A DNA stretch of 64,000 nt from Albugo candida (Eukaryota > Oomycota > Peronosporomycetes > Albuginales > Albuginaceae): contig CAJNAR010000168.1 of assembly GCA_905220665.1 (NCBI GenBank), positions 310,001 through 374,000 of the forward strand. The letters are read 5' to 3'. Positions 1 through 11,920 of the stretch are shown here, one piece after another. Under the pieces are notes generated by a model, which was given only the letters and a program-made list of their open reading frames with translations, had not been told where the DNA came from and made no database searches. Numbering within the stretch: the first letter of the stretch is position 1; each line of letters begins with the position of its first letter. A program made the position numbers and the translations under genes.

Positions 1-15
1 TATACAACTACGGAA

Positions 16-660
16 ATGTACCAAGCAGCAAGGAGAGAGAGAACGCTCTCACGTCAGGAACTTGACGACCAAGGAGATGTCGTCATGTCGGAAGTTCCAA
101 TACCTATCTTCCAGGTGGTATCAGCTCCAAGGATGATGAGCACCTACCGCGAATTCCTGGTGAAATGGAAAAGAGCGAGAATCCAGTACGAAAGACTGGT
201 GAGAAGAAACGATGGCGTCAATGCCGTTTCAATAAGAGACTTTGTTGATCCCAATGTGCTGGAAGCGTTTGTGGACTGGGTTCTCAATGTGTACTCAGAG
301 GAAGATGTCACGGAGGAGATGCTCATGACGTTCATGAACAAGCAGTGCGAGGATGTAATTGTGGATGGAAACGCCGGAGCAATTCCTCAAGTGTTTGCAA
401 ATTTGGAGATGGATTTGGATGTACCAGATACCTATTCTCGATGCTTGAAGATGTTTCAAGAATTCAAACAGAGGTCCAAACGAGCCGGTCTGCTGGGATA
501 TTTTGAGAAAAATCCTAACGAGCAGTGTAAATTGCTCGTCAACGCGGTTAGACCTATGGATCTTCAGTTTAGAATCCGTCAAATGGTCAAGTTTGAAGTG
601 GATGACATGAGGTCCGATCCGAAGATGCTATTCAAACAGTTGACGAAAAAGGCAGCATAG
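16..660 (+). pseudogene. Gag-like capsid region of the gypsy element
   Basis: An open frame of 214 codons just inside the left edge encodes a helical, charged protein with the segment FQEFKQRSKRAGLLG and the pattern expected of a retrotransposon capsid domain. It ends at a stop at 658-660; the nucleocapsid continues in another reading frame from 676. Its position before the zinc knuckle and reverse transcriptase supports the gag call. The element is broken downstream, so I treat this as part of a dead copy. Confidence 0.65.
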
Positions 661-675
661 TTCAATGAGTCCTAC

Positions 676-1044
676 TTGGCAAGGAAATTTCTCAAGACCG
701 CAACTGGAGACCTCAAACCGACAGGTTGTGATGCTGAGAAAGCGAAACGACCAACTGCTGCGACAAACAAGCCTAAATGGAAACCGAAGCAGGGATGCTG
801 GAATTGTGGTCAAGATCACTGGCTAAGTGAATGTCCGAGCTTGAGCGAAGCTGAGAAGAAAGAACTGGCCGCAAAAAAGCGGGCCGAATTTTCCGCGAAA
901 AAGTTACGACGTCAGAGTGACGCTGATGCAAAAAAGTGGATGGTATCGTTTGAAATGAACTGTGGGAAGTTATCACTATTCCTGCTTGTCCAGATAACGG
1001 AGCAGATGATACCGTTCTTCCCGAGAGTTTGGTCAGAAGGTTGA
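676..1044 (+). pseudogene. Nucleocapsid zinc-knuckle region
   Basis: The frame encodes a lysine-rich stretch followed by CWNCGQDHWLSECP near 798-840. This is a retroviral zinc knuckle, but the spacing is C-x2-C-x3-H-x4-C, one residue shorter than the canonical C-x2-C-x4-H-x4-C. Decay may explain the lost residue. After it a protease-like region follows in another frame (1029-1268), where I found no convincing DSG or DTG active site. Confidence 0.7.
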
Positions 1045-1395
1045 TCAATGCCGGAATGGAGCTCGATGTGAAGAGCATTTCGTCAAGAAAGTACCAGATA
1101 GGAAACGTGGAAGTGCTTAAAGATTGTAACCAAAAGGTGAACATGCAGTTGTGTCTGCAGACTCCAGTTGGTCCTGTACAGTTCCCGAATACGGATTGTT
1201 ACATTATTTCAAGAAGCGTCGTGGGAAATACTTATCGGGAAACCTTTGTCAAATGCGGTTGGTATTGACGTCGACGAGCAGCTGCTTTCTCTAGCTGAGA
1301 GTCAGCGTTAATTTGAGAGGGATGGTGGACTCATGGAAGTTGATGAGTGTTTGGCGGAGGACGCCAATACTGTGGAATAAAAGATAGCACAGATT

Positions 1396-3089
1396 GTGAC
1401 TGCCTCGATTAAAAATGGTCAAATGGAAAAACATCGGGAGCCATTAGTTCGTTTGCTTTCGAAATATCAATGTTGTTTTGCGACAGAATTCTTGGTTTTT
1501 ACTCCTGCAGAGGTTGAGCCGCTGTCGTTACAGCTCGTGAAAGATGCACAACCGGTTCGTGGAAGATTTAGAACGTATGCTCCCTTGATGGTTCAAGTGA
1601 TGAAGGAACATGTGGATAAGCTTCTTTCAGCAGGTTTCATTTACGAAAACACTAGCTCGAGGTGGAGTTCTCCCTGTTACCTGGAAAAATCAATACAGAA
1701 TGACCATAGACTATCGGTGGGGGTGAACAGGATGATTCAGCCGAAGTGTGGTTGAATGCCTTATTTGGCGACAAAAGACGTTATCTTGAAGAAAATGACC
1801 ACGTTTGGAATTATGGACATGTGTTCTGGTTTTTGGCAACTTCCTTTAGATGTGCACAGTCAAGAGATGCTACCGATTGCAAAGTCTGTACACCAAATCG
1901 TGTACCTCAAGTCGCAGTTGATTCTGCTTTGTATTTTCAATCAGTTATGATCAAGTGCTTTGAAGTATCATTGGATAATTCAGTTCTCATTTGGATGGAC
2001 GATCTGTTGTTGTTTGCAGGAGATGAGGTCACTTTTCTCAAGGTATTAGAGGATGTGTTGAATATTGTGAAAAAATTCAACTTGAAGATCAATCCGGATA
2101 AAACCAGGCTGTTCTTGAAAGAAGCTCGATGGTGTGGGAAGATTCATGATGGAGATGGAATAAAGCAAGATCCTGAGAAGTTACAAGGTCTGCGGGACTT
2201 GAGAAGTCCGAATACAGTCAGTGAACTACAACAGTTTCTTTGTGGAATGAACAGGTTGAGAGGGTCGATACCAGACTACGCAAGAGTAGTTCGTGTTCTT
2301 CAAGAGTTGCTGAAGGTCAAATTGGCTGGAACGTCAGGAACAAAACGATTGGGGAGAAATATGTCTTTAGTATTGAATCAGGAGCAGATGGATTGCTTTC
2401 AGATGGCTAAGGAGCTCTTAATGAAGAGTGTGAAGCTGCATCACTTGGTGGACACCGCTGTGATATGTCTCTTTACGGATGCGAGCTTGTATGGATTGAG
2501 TGTAGTAATAACACAAGTTGTGAAGTGGAATTCCTCAATTACCGTGGAGAAACAAGCACATCAGGCAGTCATATTCCTATCTGGATACTTTAGTCAAGTC
2601 GAGTTATACTGGACGGTCACTGAGAAGGAGGCGTTTCCTATTGTTATGGCGCTGGATAAGGCAGACTTCATTCTTCGTCGTTTGAATGGATTCAGAATGT
2701 ATTGTGATCACAAGAATCTCATTCGCATATTTGCTCCGGACCGAAACACAAAGAAGATCTCGGTTGGAAGACTCCATCGGTGGAGCATGAAACTGATGTC
2801 ATTTGAATATGAGGCTTATCATATAGCAGGAATTTTGAAGGTATGGGCGGATATCCTTTCTCGCTGGATAGAGGCACCAGATGAGCTCAAGGCGATAAGA
2901 AGGTTGAGCAGAAATCCAACTTTCGTCTCCGACCAGTACTCTCATATTGATCCATTGAGATCAGGAATCATGCCCCTCCCAACATATGAGGTTATAGGAG
3001 AGATGCAGAAGACATATTATCCCGGTGGAGTTGCCGGTTTGAAATTTTTCAAGTTGAAACAAGTTTGGGAGAAAGCGGGGCTTATTTAG
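1396..3089 (+). pseudogene. Gypsy reverse transcriptase and RNase H, broken
   Basis: The first part (1396-1755) has the start of the RT fold, including the SSRWSSPCYL region, and ends at a stop. The next part near 1756-1950 has DMCSGFWQLPLD, the typical gypsy RT motif, then the frame changes again. The catalytic box is WMDDLLLF near 1993-2016. The RNase H region includes LFTDASLYG and TEKEAFPIV, then the DHKNL and HRW motifs and the terminal WADILSRW. Stops and frameshifts at about 1755 and 1950 show the gene is dead. Confidence 0.85.
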
Positions 3090-3132
3090 ATCCCAAATCA
3101 AGATGCGGAAATCAATATTCGACTACTGAATA

Positions 3133-3732
3133 TTGGACGCCATGGTATTGCAGGACATCGGGGCTCAAAGTCTCTATCATCCATGCTGGGAAGAATATTC
3201 TGGATACATCAGCTTCAAGGCAAGTGCGACGAATTTTGTAGGAACTGTGTTATCTGTTTACAAACCAAGGGAGGAAAAACTATACCAAGACCGTGGAGCA
3301 CTGTACGTGGACACTTCAAACGAAACGAGCGATTACATTGGGATTACTGCTTTGTTGATCCATCGTACAATGGTGAGAAATGGGTGCTCGTATTGAAAGA
3401 TGCTTCCAGTCATTATTGTGTATTGCGTACTTGTGTTAACCCGAGTGCTGAACATGCTGCTTCGTGCATGCTTGAATGGAAATCGCTGTTTGGAATGCCG
3501 AAAATTTGGGTCAGTGATAGTGGAACTCACTTCAAAAACAGACACTGAGCTCGCTCGTCTAACCAAATCCTCATACGAATATATTCTTGCGTATTGTCAC
3601 TGGAAGAAAAGAAGTGTAGAGCGCGTCATAAGAGATTTACTACAGGTGCTGAGGGCTATGGTGGCAGAAATGATATTGGATATGAAGAAATGGCCTGATA
3701 TTATATCGAGTGTTATGGGAATATTGAATTAA
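3133..3732 (+). pseudogene. Gypsy integrase core, frameshifted
   Basis: CRNCVICLQTKGG near 3235-3275 is the end of the integrase zinc-binding domain. The catalytic core follows, with D in HWDYCF and D in VSDSGTHF. The frame then shifts near 3540 and resumes with RSVERVIRDLLQVLRAM, which carries the region of the third catalytic acid. The D,D,E layout is recognisable, but it is split over two frames, so no active enzyme can be made from this copy. Confidence 0.8.
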
Positions 3733-3783
3733 ACTCCGTGTCAATCGCTCGGTGGAAGAAGTGCTATTGAATGTTTTACAGTA

Positions 3784-4559
3784 TTGAAGCCGGATACTCC
3801 ACTAGATCGTGTGTATATGCTTGATGATTTGGTTAGCCCGAAAGCAGTGGAAATACGTACATGTGATGAAGAGATGCAGATTTTGCACCAGTCACTAGTG
3901 GATATTCATCTGGAGATTGCTGATGAAGCGGAGAGAAGACAACTCCAGAGTCAACTGGCTCAGAGCGTGCAACCTGCGTTACTTACTGTTGGTGATATGG
4001 TTATCTGGGCGAAAGTCGACATGAAACTGCATTCGAACAAGCAGTGGGTCAATTGGCTCGGCCCCTATCGAGTTGAAGAATGCAAAGAATATTCATGGTG
4101 ATCAAACACTTGTTCACAGGTCGGGCAAATGAAGTCCATCACGGTCGGTTGAAATTCTATCGCGATTCGGAGCTAGAGGCAACTGATGACATAGTGGCGC
4201 ACGTATTAAACCAAGATTTGATGCTAAATGTGGAGTCGATCCGAGGTCATCGCAAAGTGCACGGGAAATGGGAGTTCCTGATTCAATGGCAGGGTCTCGA
4301 AGAGGTGGAGGCATCATGGGAGCCTTATGTATCTTTGAAGCGAGATGTACCTATTCTAGTCTCGAGATACTGTCAGAGTTGTGACTCAACAGAGTTGAAG
4401 ACATTGAATTCCCATTTTGGGAGCAGTGTGGTGGATAATGGCGATTTAATGGAAACCAATCGGATCTGTAACGTACATGTACATCGTTGTATTATGGACA
4501 GTACGGTACATGTAGATGTGTGGTACACATCAGTCTACTTCATATCTATTGGAGATTAA
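3784..4559 (+). pseudogene. Integrase C-terminal region and chromodomain
   Basis: The frame 3784-4101 covers the integrase C-terminal part, including GDMVIWAKVD and NWLGPYRVEE. A frame change near 4080-4101 leads to a chromodomain at about 4230-4370, with residues VESIRGHRKVHGKWEFLIQW and then GLEEVEASWEP, the standard aromatic-cage pattern of HP1-like chromodomains. In intact chromoviruses this domain directs integration to modified chromatin. Confidence 0.78.
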
Positions 4560-4822
4560 ACCAGTGGCTGTGCGCGAATCCTTCCTTTAGGCTTAGACTA
4601 ACTAGGAGAATGAACTAAGGACCTTGGGAAAATAATATACATACTTTTTCCTTTATTTATGTAGTGCTTCCGGATTATTCCAGCCCTCTGATCACAGGCC
4701 TCGAGTATTCTAATCCGAAGACCACCACAAGGTGCCGAAAAATCATCATCTCTTAAGATATGAATAGTCAGAATTAGTTCTTCCGATTAAAATATTCACT
4801 TTGATGTACAATAGTTTGACCG
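4560..4822. other. Intergenic stretch between gypsy element and next gene
   Basis: This stretch of about 260 bases is AT-rich and has no coding signal that I can support. It could contain the decayed 3' LTR of the gypsy element, but no TG...CA boundary or second copy is present in the window to confirm it. Confidence 0.4.
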
Positions 4823-6420
4823 TTATCCCATTAACAAAACTGGTAGTGGAAATTTGATGTTGCCTTCGAAGGATAGTAAGTGATTACTTTCCCATTTCTC
4901 TCCATGTGGCTCACTTTTCAAAATATGGGCGATAATATCTCCAGATTTATCGAAATCCGTGATTTGTGATTGACCATTTATGCTACAAAGTAAAAGATTA
5001 GCTTATTACTTCCAAAGCATTGCTTTTGGCTTACAAATCTGAGATTATGTGATCTTGTGCCTCCACGCCAGTGAGCCCAATAGTAGCTTGATGACTGCCA
5101 GCACTCGACCCATCCTCAAAACCGAAGCAAGGCGTAATTCCGCGCATATCCACAGACCCGGACCACAAGATCGCAGCTGAATAAAGAATCGGCTTCATCA
5201 TCACGTTGGCACTAGAATGATAAATCGCAAATGATCAGTTCGTTGAAGAAACTGTGATCGCGTGTGAGCGCGAGGCTGAGGGTAGGAATTGAGGTGATGT
5301 ATATTACGCCCTGGCTCCATAGGCTCAGAGCCAAACATTGACTCCGCGCGATTTGTCCATCTTGTGGGTATTCGATTGGGAAAGAAAGCAACGATATCTA
5401 CTGTGTTTGCTCGAAATGCTGTGTTGTTCATCTTGTCGATAGAGATATCGCCACTTCTAAAGTATGTTTATCAGCACATTCGCACTATATCCCCGTATAA
5501 AGTACATGAGGGGCAGAACAAGTATGTGTGATCCTCTCAGAGGCTAGATGAGCTGTGGCGTGCATATATTATTTGCAGATAACTACAGGACCTCGTCTCC
5601 GAGCTTAGCCAGAATTTTAATTTACACAAAACCTTCTTTTTTTAAAAGGGAGGTGAAGAGAACACCTAGTTATCCCTTTCGTGTTCCAATTTTTTCTCGA
5701 ATATTCCAACGACAACGACATCTTTTATAGCACGCAACTATTGAGATGGGCATCAACCGTATATAAAGGGTGGAGACATAATCTATGCTAGAAATAGTTG
5801 AAGAAAGCTCATTATGCTACTTGTTTTTTAGCTACAGCAGCGAGGCAGAAGAGGTTGCTAATGCACCATCTTTTTGAAGTACTCACAAAGCCTGATTAGT
5901 GGAAATCTCAAAAAATTGAAATTGTGGATGGTCAGAAGTTGATAGTTTTGTGAGCACGGGAAGAGCTGGTATGATCTCCGGTAAATGAGATCCGTTTGAG
6001 GGTGCGACAGTAGAGGAAAGAGTTTTGTATGCAAAGCTTTATCGATTTGAAGTCGCTGTTTCATTATTGAGCAGAGGAAGCTAGATTAATAGTGCCTGAT
6101 CTAAACAGTATGCCGCTAGCGACGAAATTAGCCAAGTTCTGTGGACAATGCTCCCAGGTCCCGCAACAGGAAGAGGAACATCATCTCTATAACACTGTAC
6201 TCAGGAAAGTGCTTCTGATGTTCCTGGAAGAGGCTACCACTTCGTGATCGCACTCAAGCTGGGTTATATCAACATATTCGATCTCTGCATCAGAAAATTC
6301 TTCCTTTGTGAACTTTCTTGTTGGCTTAAAAGAACAGATATTTTTCGTGAGTTGATGTTTTGTACTACTTGTCCACTCCAGCAATAGGGCAATTGTTTGA
6401 TGCTTTTGCAAACAAGACAA
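4823..6420 (-). CDS. Possible intron-rich gene, unknown product (3' part)
   Basis: I do not recognise this protein. Reading the minus strand, several short open segments can be joined by GT-AG introns. The last exon ends at 4823 with SFEGNIKFPLPVLLMG before the stop. An earlier one at about 5035-5174 includes SGSVDMRGITPCFGFEDG, and one at about 5300-5450 includes NTVDIVAFFPNRIPTRW. A further piece at 6187-6420 contains KFTKEEFSDAEIEYVDITQL. One join (donor near 6087, acceptor near 6051) keeps the frame with a roughly 50-nt intron. Other joins are ambiguous and some would need introns that are too short. It may be the 3' end of a larger gene reaching further right, or a decayed gene. Confidence 0.35.
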
Positions 6421-9400
6421 GAAAAATGACCCGTGTGTTCAATTATTGGTGTTTTGAGAAGGAATACTCATTTCGGTATCCAAATTCAAACTCGATACCA
6501 TGGAAGCTTGGTTATAAGGCGATGTCTTTGGAATGAATTTTAGAAGGCTTACTCTTTATACCGAAAGACCGTTGTTCGTCGCTAGATTGAAATAGGCGCA
6601 TCACCCTGATTTCCTGTCCATTAATGCACAAACTTGATATGACGAACCGTAAGTGCTCATACTAGCGGCCAATTCGACACCTACGTGTTCAATGTACTTA
6701 TGTGGTCTCGTGCTGCTTTTCTCGTCTTTGAATTGGTACAATACATTTAAAATTATAGGGCTCAGGATGGTGTGACGAGCCTAATCGTCAGAAATGAAGA
6801 CTTGACAAAATCTGCTTGTTTCTTCCTGATTTTAGATATCTCACGAGGATTTCTGGTATATATCACTTCCTGACTACACGATGTGTCATAGCATCAACGC
6901 GCAATCACCTCGCATCTTGGACTCACGCTCGGCAGCTGAGAGAGAATCAGTACAATTTTCTCTGTGACAAGAGCATGAAGCCAAGTGATACCAGATCGAT
7001 CACCTCATTGGACGCTTTCGGTCCGCATTGTGATTTTTTAGTGTTCGATTGCTATTTTGTTATCAGGAGCAATACTGGTGATTGCGAGAAACTTTGTGTG
7101 GAACTTTTGTTATCCCCTTGGTTTATATTTGATTAACGTTTGTCACGTTAGTTTTGCACAATCCTATCCAAGAAGTGTTGAAAGAAAGCATTGCTGATAA
7201 TGCTCCGTTCATGAAATCATTCTGCTGTAAGCATAGCGGGATATGTGGTGACTGGTGCTGATATCGTCGTGTTACTTATGCTTTCCGTATTGCAGATATG
7301 TGCATGCGCCAGCCGCGCTCATTCTATTCATACGTGTCCTTTTCTCAACTGCTTCCTTGATCCAAGGCGATCTGGGGCTCAACCTCATAATTTAGATGCT
7401 AACGTTGACTACAAATGGTATTTTTCAGCTTCAAATGCTTTACAACTTGAAGCCGAAAAAATATACGAAAAGTATCAATGCTGATAGTTTTTGCGGTTTG
7501 AGGTTGCTCGATGCCATCTCAAGTATGCCATTCCGCATATCGTCGGAGTCCTCGTTGATATGTCACATACTTAAAAGCACTTCGAATCATTCATGAAATT
7601 GTTTTGCAATCTTCAAGTTAATGGAGCTAGCCCGTCGAGGAAACCGAACGTACTAGAATGCGCTATGCTTTGCTGTCGGTTTCAGCTTTACTCGATTTAA
7701 AACTATCAAAGATAGAACATATTGACAGTGATACTTTTTTTCGTTCATGAAAAGATATTCAGTTGAGCTTGCTCGTGTGTTCGGGTTCACAGTTGAATCT
7801 TTAGCGACTGATTCGGAAATTGCACCCTTCTCTGTCAGCTTGTTTTCGTAACAAAGGATTACTGGTGAGTCTTACCGTCCTGGTCTTTGACTCGGTCAAT
7901 TGTCTCAGACATTTCCAGCTGATCCATTATCATACAGGAACTATTTTATGACTCATCAGGAGGCGGCGGAATTCTTCTGATACATGCACAAGTTCACTTC
8001 GGATTTATGGGCATGCCACTCGTTCCTCCGCGTGCTACAGCTTTGCTTCACCGAGTTCCTGATTTCCCGTCGTGTTGTTCGTTGCTTATATGATTCTATG
8101 CGTCATAGTATCAGCTACCATCAGACTGAAGTTTGTAGATTCACTGATCTCATAGCACTGATTCTTTATAAAGATTATCCCATATATTGCTGGAGTGTGT
8201 GCACGTTTCTCAAATACTTTTTTGTGACGCATAAACGGTACTCTGCGTCGAAAAGCTCCATTCGATGCTTTTAGCAGCCCGTAGAAGCCGATCGCGCGAT
8301 ACGGTTTGGCTGCAAAAATTCCACCAAGTAGAATTACGTGAAAACTTTTTGTCTCCCGCGATAGTTCTGCGCACATTACATTGATCAGCAAACCATAGGT
8401 CTAGTAACGCAAACGAAATGCAAGATTTTGCGTAATAATTTGTATCTCAGCAAATCGGAGACAGAACGAACACAATCTGATTATCCATTTGCTTGTAATC
8501 TGGGCTGATCTGGTACTCAATTGCACGTGTCGAAGGTGAAGTTTTTGCGCAAAAGAAAAGAGTCCGGATCAGTTGAGGCAGCAGAATCATGAACGCATCT
8601 TCTCATTGATCAAAATGAGCTCACAAGGCTTCAGTTAATATTCGTGTCGTCCTTGGTTCGGTCAATATAAACTCGCGAAGGAATGCAATATTTGAGCGTA
8701 AAAGAGCATCTTCGAATAATCACGAGGCGTTTGTCGCCGACAAAATGGAAAACGTCCTTAGCGTGATAACGGCTGTGTAATGGAGTACTTGAAATGGATA
8801 AAATAAATTCAGAGCTTGTCCCAAAGCACATTGCTGAGGAAGAGGGCCTCCATCACAACAGTATTTGTTCCAAGTACTGCTCAGTTGTAAGTTTGTATGA
8901 AGGCGCTTTTCCTGGAAGATAATACGAAGACTTTTTTTAATTTTATAATTTAATCGTTCGCTACGCATTTATGTGGCGATTGTTACTTGTTGGTCGACTT
9001 GTTTCGGTACAATGATTTGATAGACGACTAAGACCTCAACCGACCGATTACGCTCCCTTTCATGTTAGAAATATTAACATGGCTTGAGCACCCATATGCT
9101 AGCTACATGACGTGGGCTTGATACTTCATTAGAAAAGATCTATGCGACAATAGTTTGAAGCTTAGTCTAATTCAGATACTCTCCAATTTCCGTGCTAAAC
9201 TCGATACTAAATGGGTCCTTCCGAGTTGATGCTACCAACGCGAATATAAATAATATTGGGTCGAGTATACACCACATAGTGGGGATTTAATGGATTGTAG
9301 CGAGTGTCCACAAGGTCTATCTCAAAAGTAATCTTGAATGTCAAGAGGAAGAAGTGCCTACCTGACACATGTATATTTGCTTACAGAAATCCATCCAAGT

Positions 9401-11920
9401 ATATATGCATTGCTCCATCAAGAATAATTGATGGGAAAGGAATCCGCGTTTTACTTATTGCTTCATTGTTGGACCGGATCCAATTTATTGCTACTTGCAA
9501 GCGTTCACGTTTTTCGTCGATTCCCAACATAGGACGTGCACTGTCTGGGCATAAGCGCCAAAATTCCCTCCCCCCCCGCATTTATCGATCGCATCAGATT
9601 AGTTACCATCATGACATAATATCGAACACATTTCCGCTTTGAGAGCCTTTTCTCCAATGCTGATTTGACACAAGTTCAAGACTCGCGCCTTGGATCCGAG
9701 AATGATCGAAGTAGGAGTGCTGTAAAGACGATAGCACACTAAATAGGTTTAGCCGTAAGAAATGCCTGACTGGTATTCATAATGAGCCCATGAAAATTTA
9801 CTGCTTTAAATTTCGTGCAAGATGAACACTTTGGATAAGCACGCGTGGGTTTACTTTGGTTTTAGATAACACACTGTTTTGGGAAGTAAGGAATGCAGCT
9901 AGGCCTTCGTTTTGCCAACTTGCACACTCATGTCAAACTAGTTACTCTACGACTTTGAAAATTTCCTTGTAGACCAGACGTATCATTTTGACATTTACGT
10001 CATGTTGAAAAAGGTGAGTACCGAGTGCCAAAGCCTAGACGACCCAAAAAATAAAATTGAGTCAAATTTAGGCGGTGCTCATTGCTTAAAGCCTATTGAA
10101 ACGAATCATGCTTTTCTCACTCGCATATATTGCCCACGTAGATCTAAAGCTTTGTAATCTTATGATATTACGCCCCAAGCGCTTATGTGTCCCGCATGTA
10201 TTGGAATCTGATCGGGGAGGACACAGTAGCCCTAGACAGTCACAAGTGATCCGCATTGTATAGTAAAGTACCAGCAAGCTAGGCTCAATGTACTTTTAGA
10301 AAAGCATGAAGAGGTCAGGTTGTAATACACCACGGTTGATGGCGTCAAGACTGGATGGAGGGCAATCTATGGTTGAACAGAAAGCTTTTCAGTTCAGTTA
10401 TAAAAAAGGAGAGCATGTGGAGTACATGACCAAAGAGTTAGAAGATTTTGTCGAGTGTGGCATCAATCTGTCCGAGTTATTTATACCCATTTTCGTCGCT
10501 CTTTAATCTTGGTCCAATTTCGCTAGTTGACCTCGGCTACAAATCGCGGCTCGTAAGCATAGGGATCAATTATGAGGCTTTTTGCACCAGAATGGAGGTA
10601 TCAGGATTCAAATTTTCACTACTTTCCTGTGCTGATAGGCGACTTTATACAGCCACACATTGGAATGAACGAACAAAGTCCAACATATTTATACAGGCTC
10701 GCATTCCTGCCGATGTTTGGCCTTCTCTAGCGAGCCAAATAACCGACGGAACGTGGCAGATTCCAGACTATGATTCCGTTATTCCGATGAGAATAATAAA
10801 GATGCGATAATGCTTGGATTATCGATTTGGAATTGACGATAGAAAGATCTTCTGATCTCAATCCTTTGACTGCAGCAGAGTCTACAGATAGATACGCCTA
10901 GTGCGTGACTGAAAAGCTTATCAATTTGGATGTGATTACCTTACGAAGTAAATTCACAAGAGCGTAACGATTGCATCATAGCGAACTATGCTGCTGCTGT
11001 CGTTGTTAGTAACACAACGTCAAGGTGGTAACTGTGCCAACTATTATGTAATATGATATGCATGGAATTTATGAGCATGTTTGCTCGTTTACGACAGTAG
11101 CAGATGTATCAAACGAGCGTTTCTGTTTTTGTGGCAGGCTGGGGAATGATTTAAAATTCAATTCCACACAGTTATGGCAACTTTTTAGGATAGGAACTCG
11201 TACCTGCGCACAGCAGCCTACGATACGAAAAAGGACTTTTTAATTAATTAACAGAAACAAAGATAGCTTTCTCTATGATCTGCTTCTCTAGCATGACCTT
11301 ACGTTCTCTTCTTTCTCTGCAGCGGCTGGACATCTGCTCTGTCACTGTAAAACTTGAAAGACGTTGCTCAATAAAAATGTTGGAAAAGTGTCTAATTGGA
11401 GTAAGCCCTACGCATTCTTTCTCACTTGGTCAATAATTCACTTTGCAGTGTACCATGCGCTAATGGGGTACAAATTGTTAATACATCCAACTCACGCGCA
11501 ACATGTATTTGCAAAACTCGCTTGGAGTCGATCATGTTCAATCGAGGAGAGATAGCTCACAAGAGCAATCTCTGATGCAGTGGAAGTGCTTCTTGTATTG
11601 GTGATGAAATGCATAATAAGAAGTGACCCGCAAGTAAACAACCTTGCACACAAGCTATCTTATCTTCCTTAAAAAAAGATTAACGAGCGTGATTGGAGCT
11701 GCTCTCCCTTCAATCCCTCATATTCTGTTTTTACAAGTTGTCGAGTCGACTGTGAGTTGGATGGATTATGACTTGACTCGACATAGCGTGATTGTTCGTC
11801 AGGGTGCTCTCTTATAGCGTGATAATCTCCAACAACAACAATGGAACTATAACTGCACAATCGCGTCAGAGTAATGTTTATATCCGAATGGTATCATTCC
11901 TGATTATTTTAATTAACGTG
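6421..11920. other. Unresolved 5.5-kb region with exon-like fragments
   Basis: No single open frame exceeds about 120 codons and I recognise no domain. Protein-like minus-strand pieces occur at about 6660-6780 (ILSPIILNVLYQFKDE), 7500-7560 (MRNGILEMASSNLKPQKLS), 8086-8391 (101 codons, including HVILLGGIFAAKPYRAIGF) and 9381-9581. They could be exons of a helical, intron-rich gene continuing from 4.8-6.4 kb. Plus-strand frames at 7290-7484 and 10448-10810 also look protein-like, so chance cannot be excluded. Protein alignment or RNA-seq would decide. Confidence 0.3.

Larger units (their letters stand above)
1..4559 (+). mobile_element. Degenerate Ty3/gypsy LTR retrotransposon with chromodomain
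   Basis: The gag, zinc knuckle, protease-like gap, reverse transcriptase, RNase H, integrase and chromodomain segments follow one another in the order typical of Ty3/gypsy chromoviruses. They lie in several different frames separated by stops and frameshifts, so the copy cannot make a full polyprotein. The 5' LTR would lie left of the window and I could not recognise a 3' LTR after 4559. The C-terminal chromodomain is the feature used by chromoviruses to target chromatin. Family assignment is firm; boundaries are not. Confidence 0.88.

Noticed and set aside
10448..10810. 120-codon plus-strand frame
   Set aside because: Its minus-strand complement also reads as protein-like; no domain or splice support on either strand.
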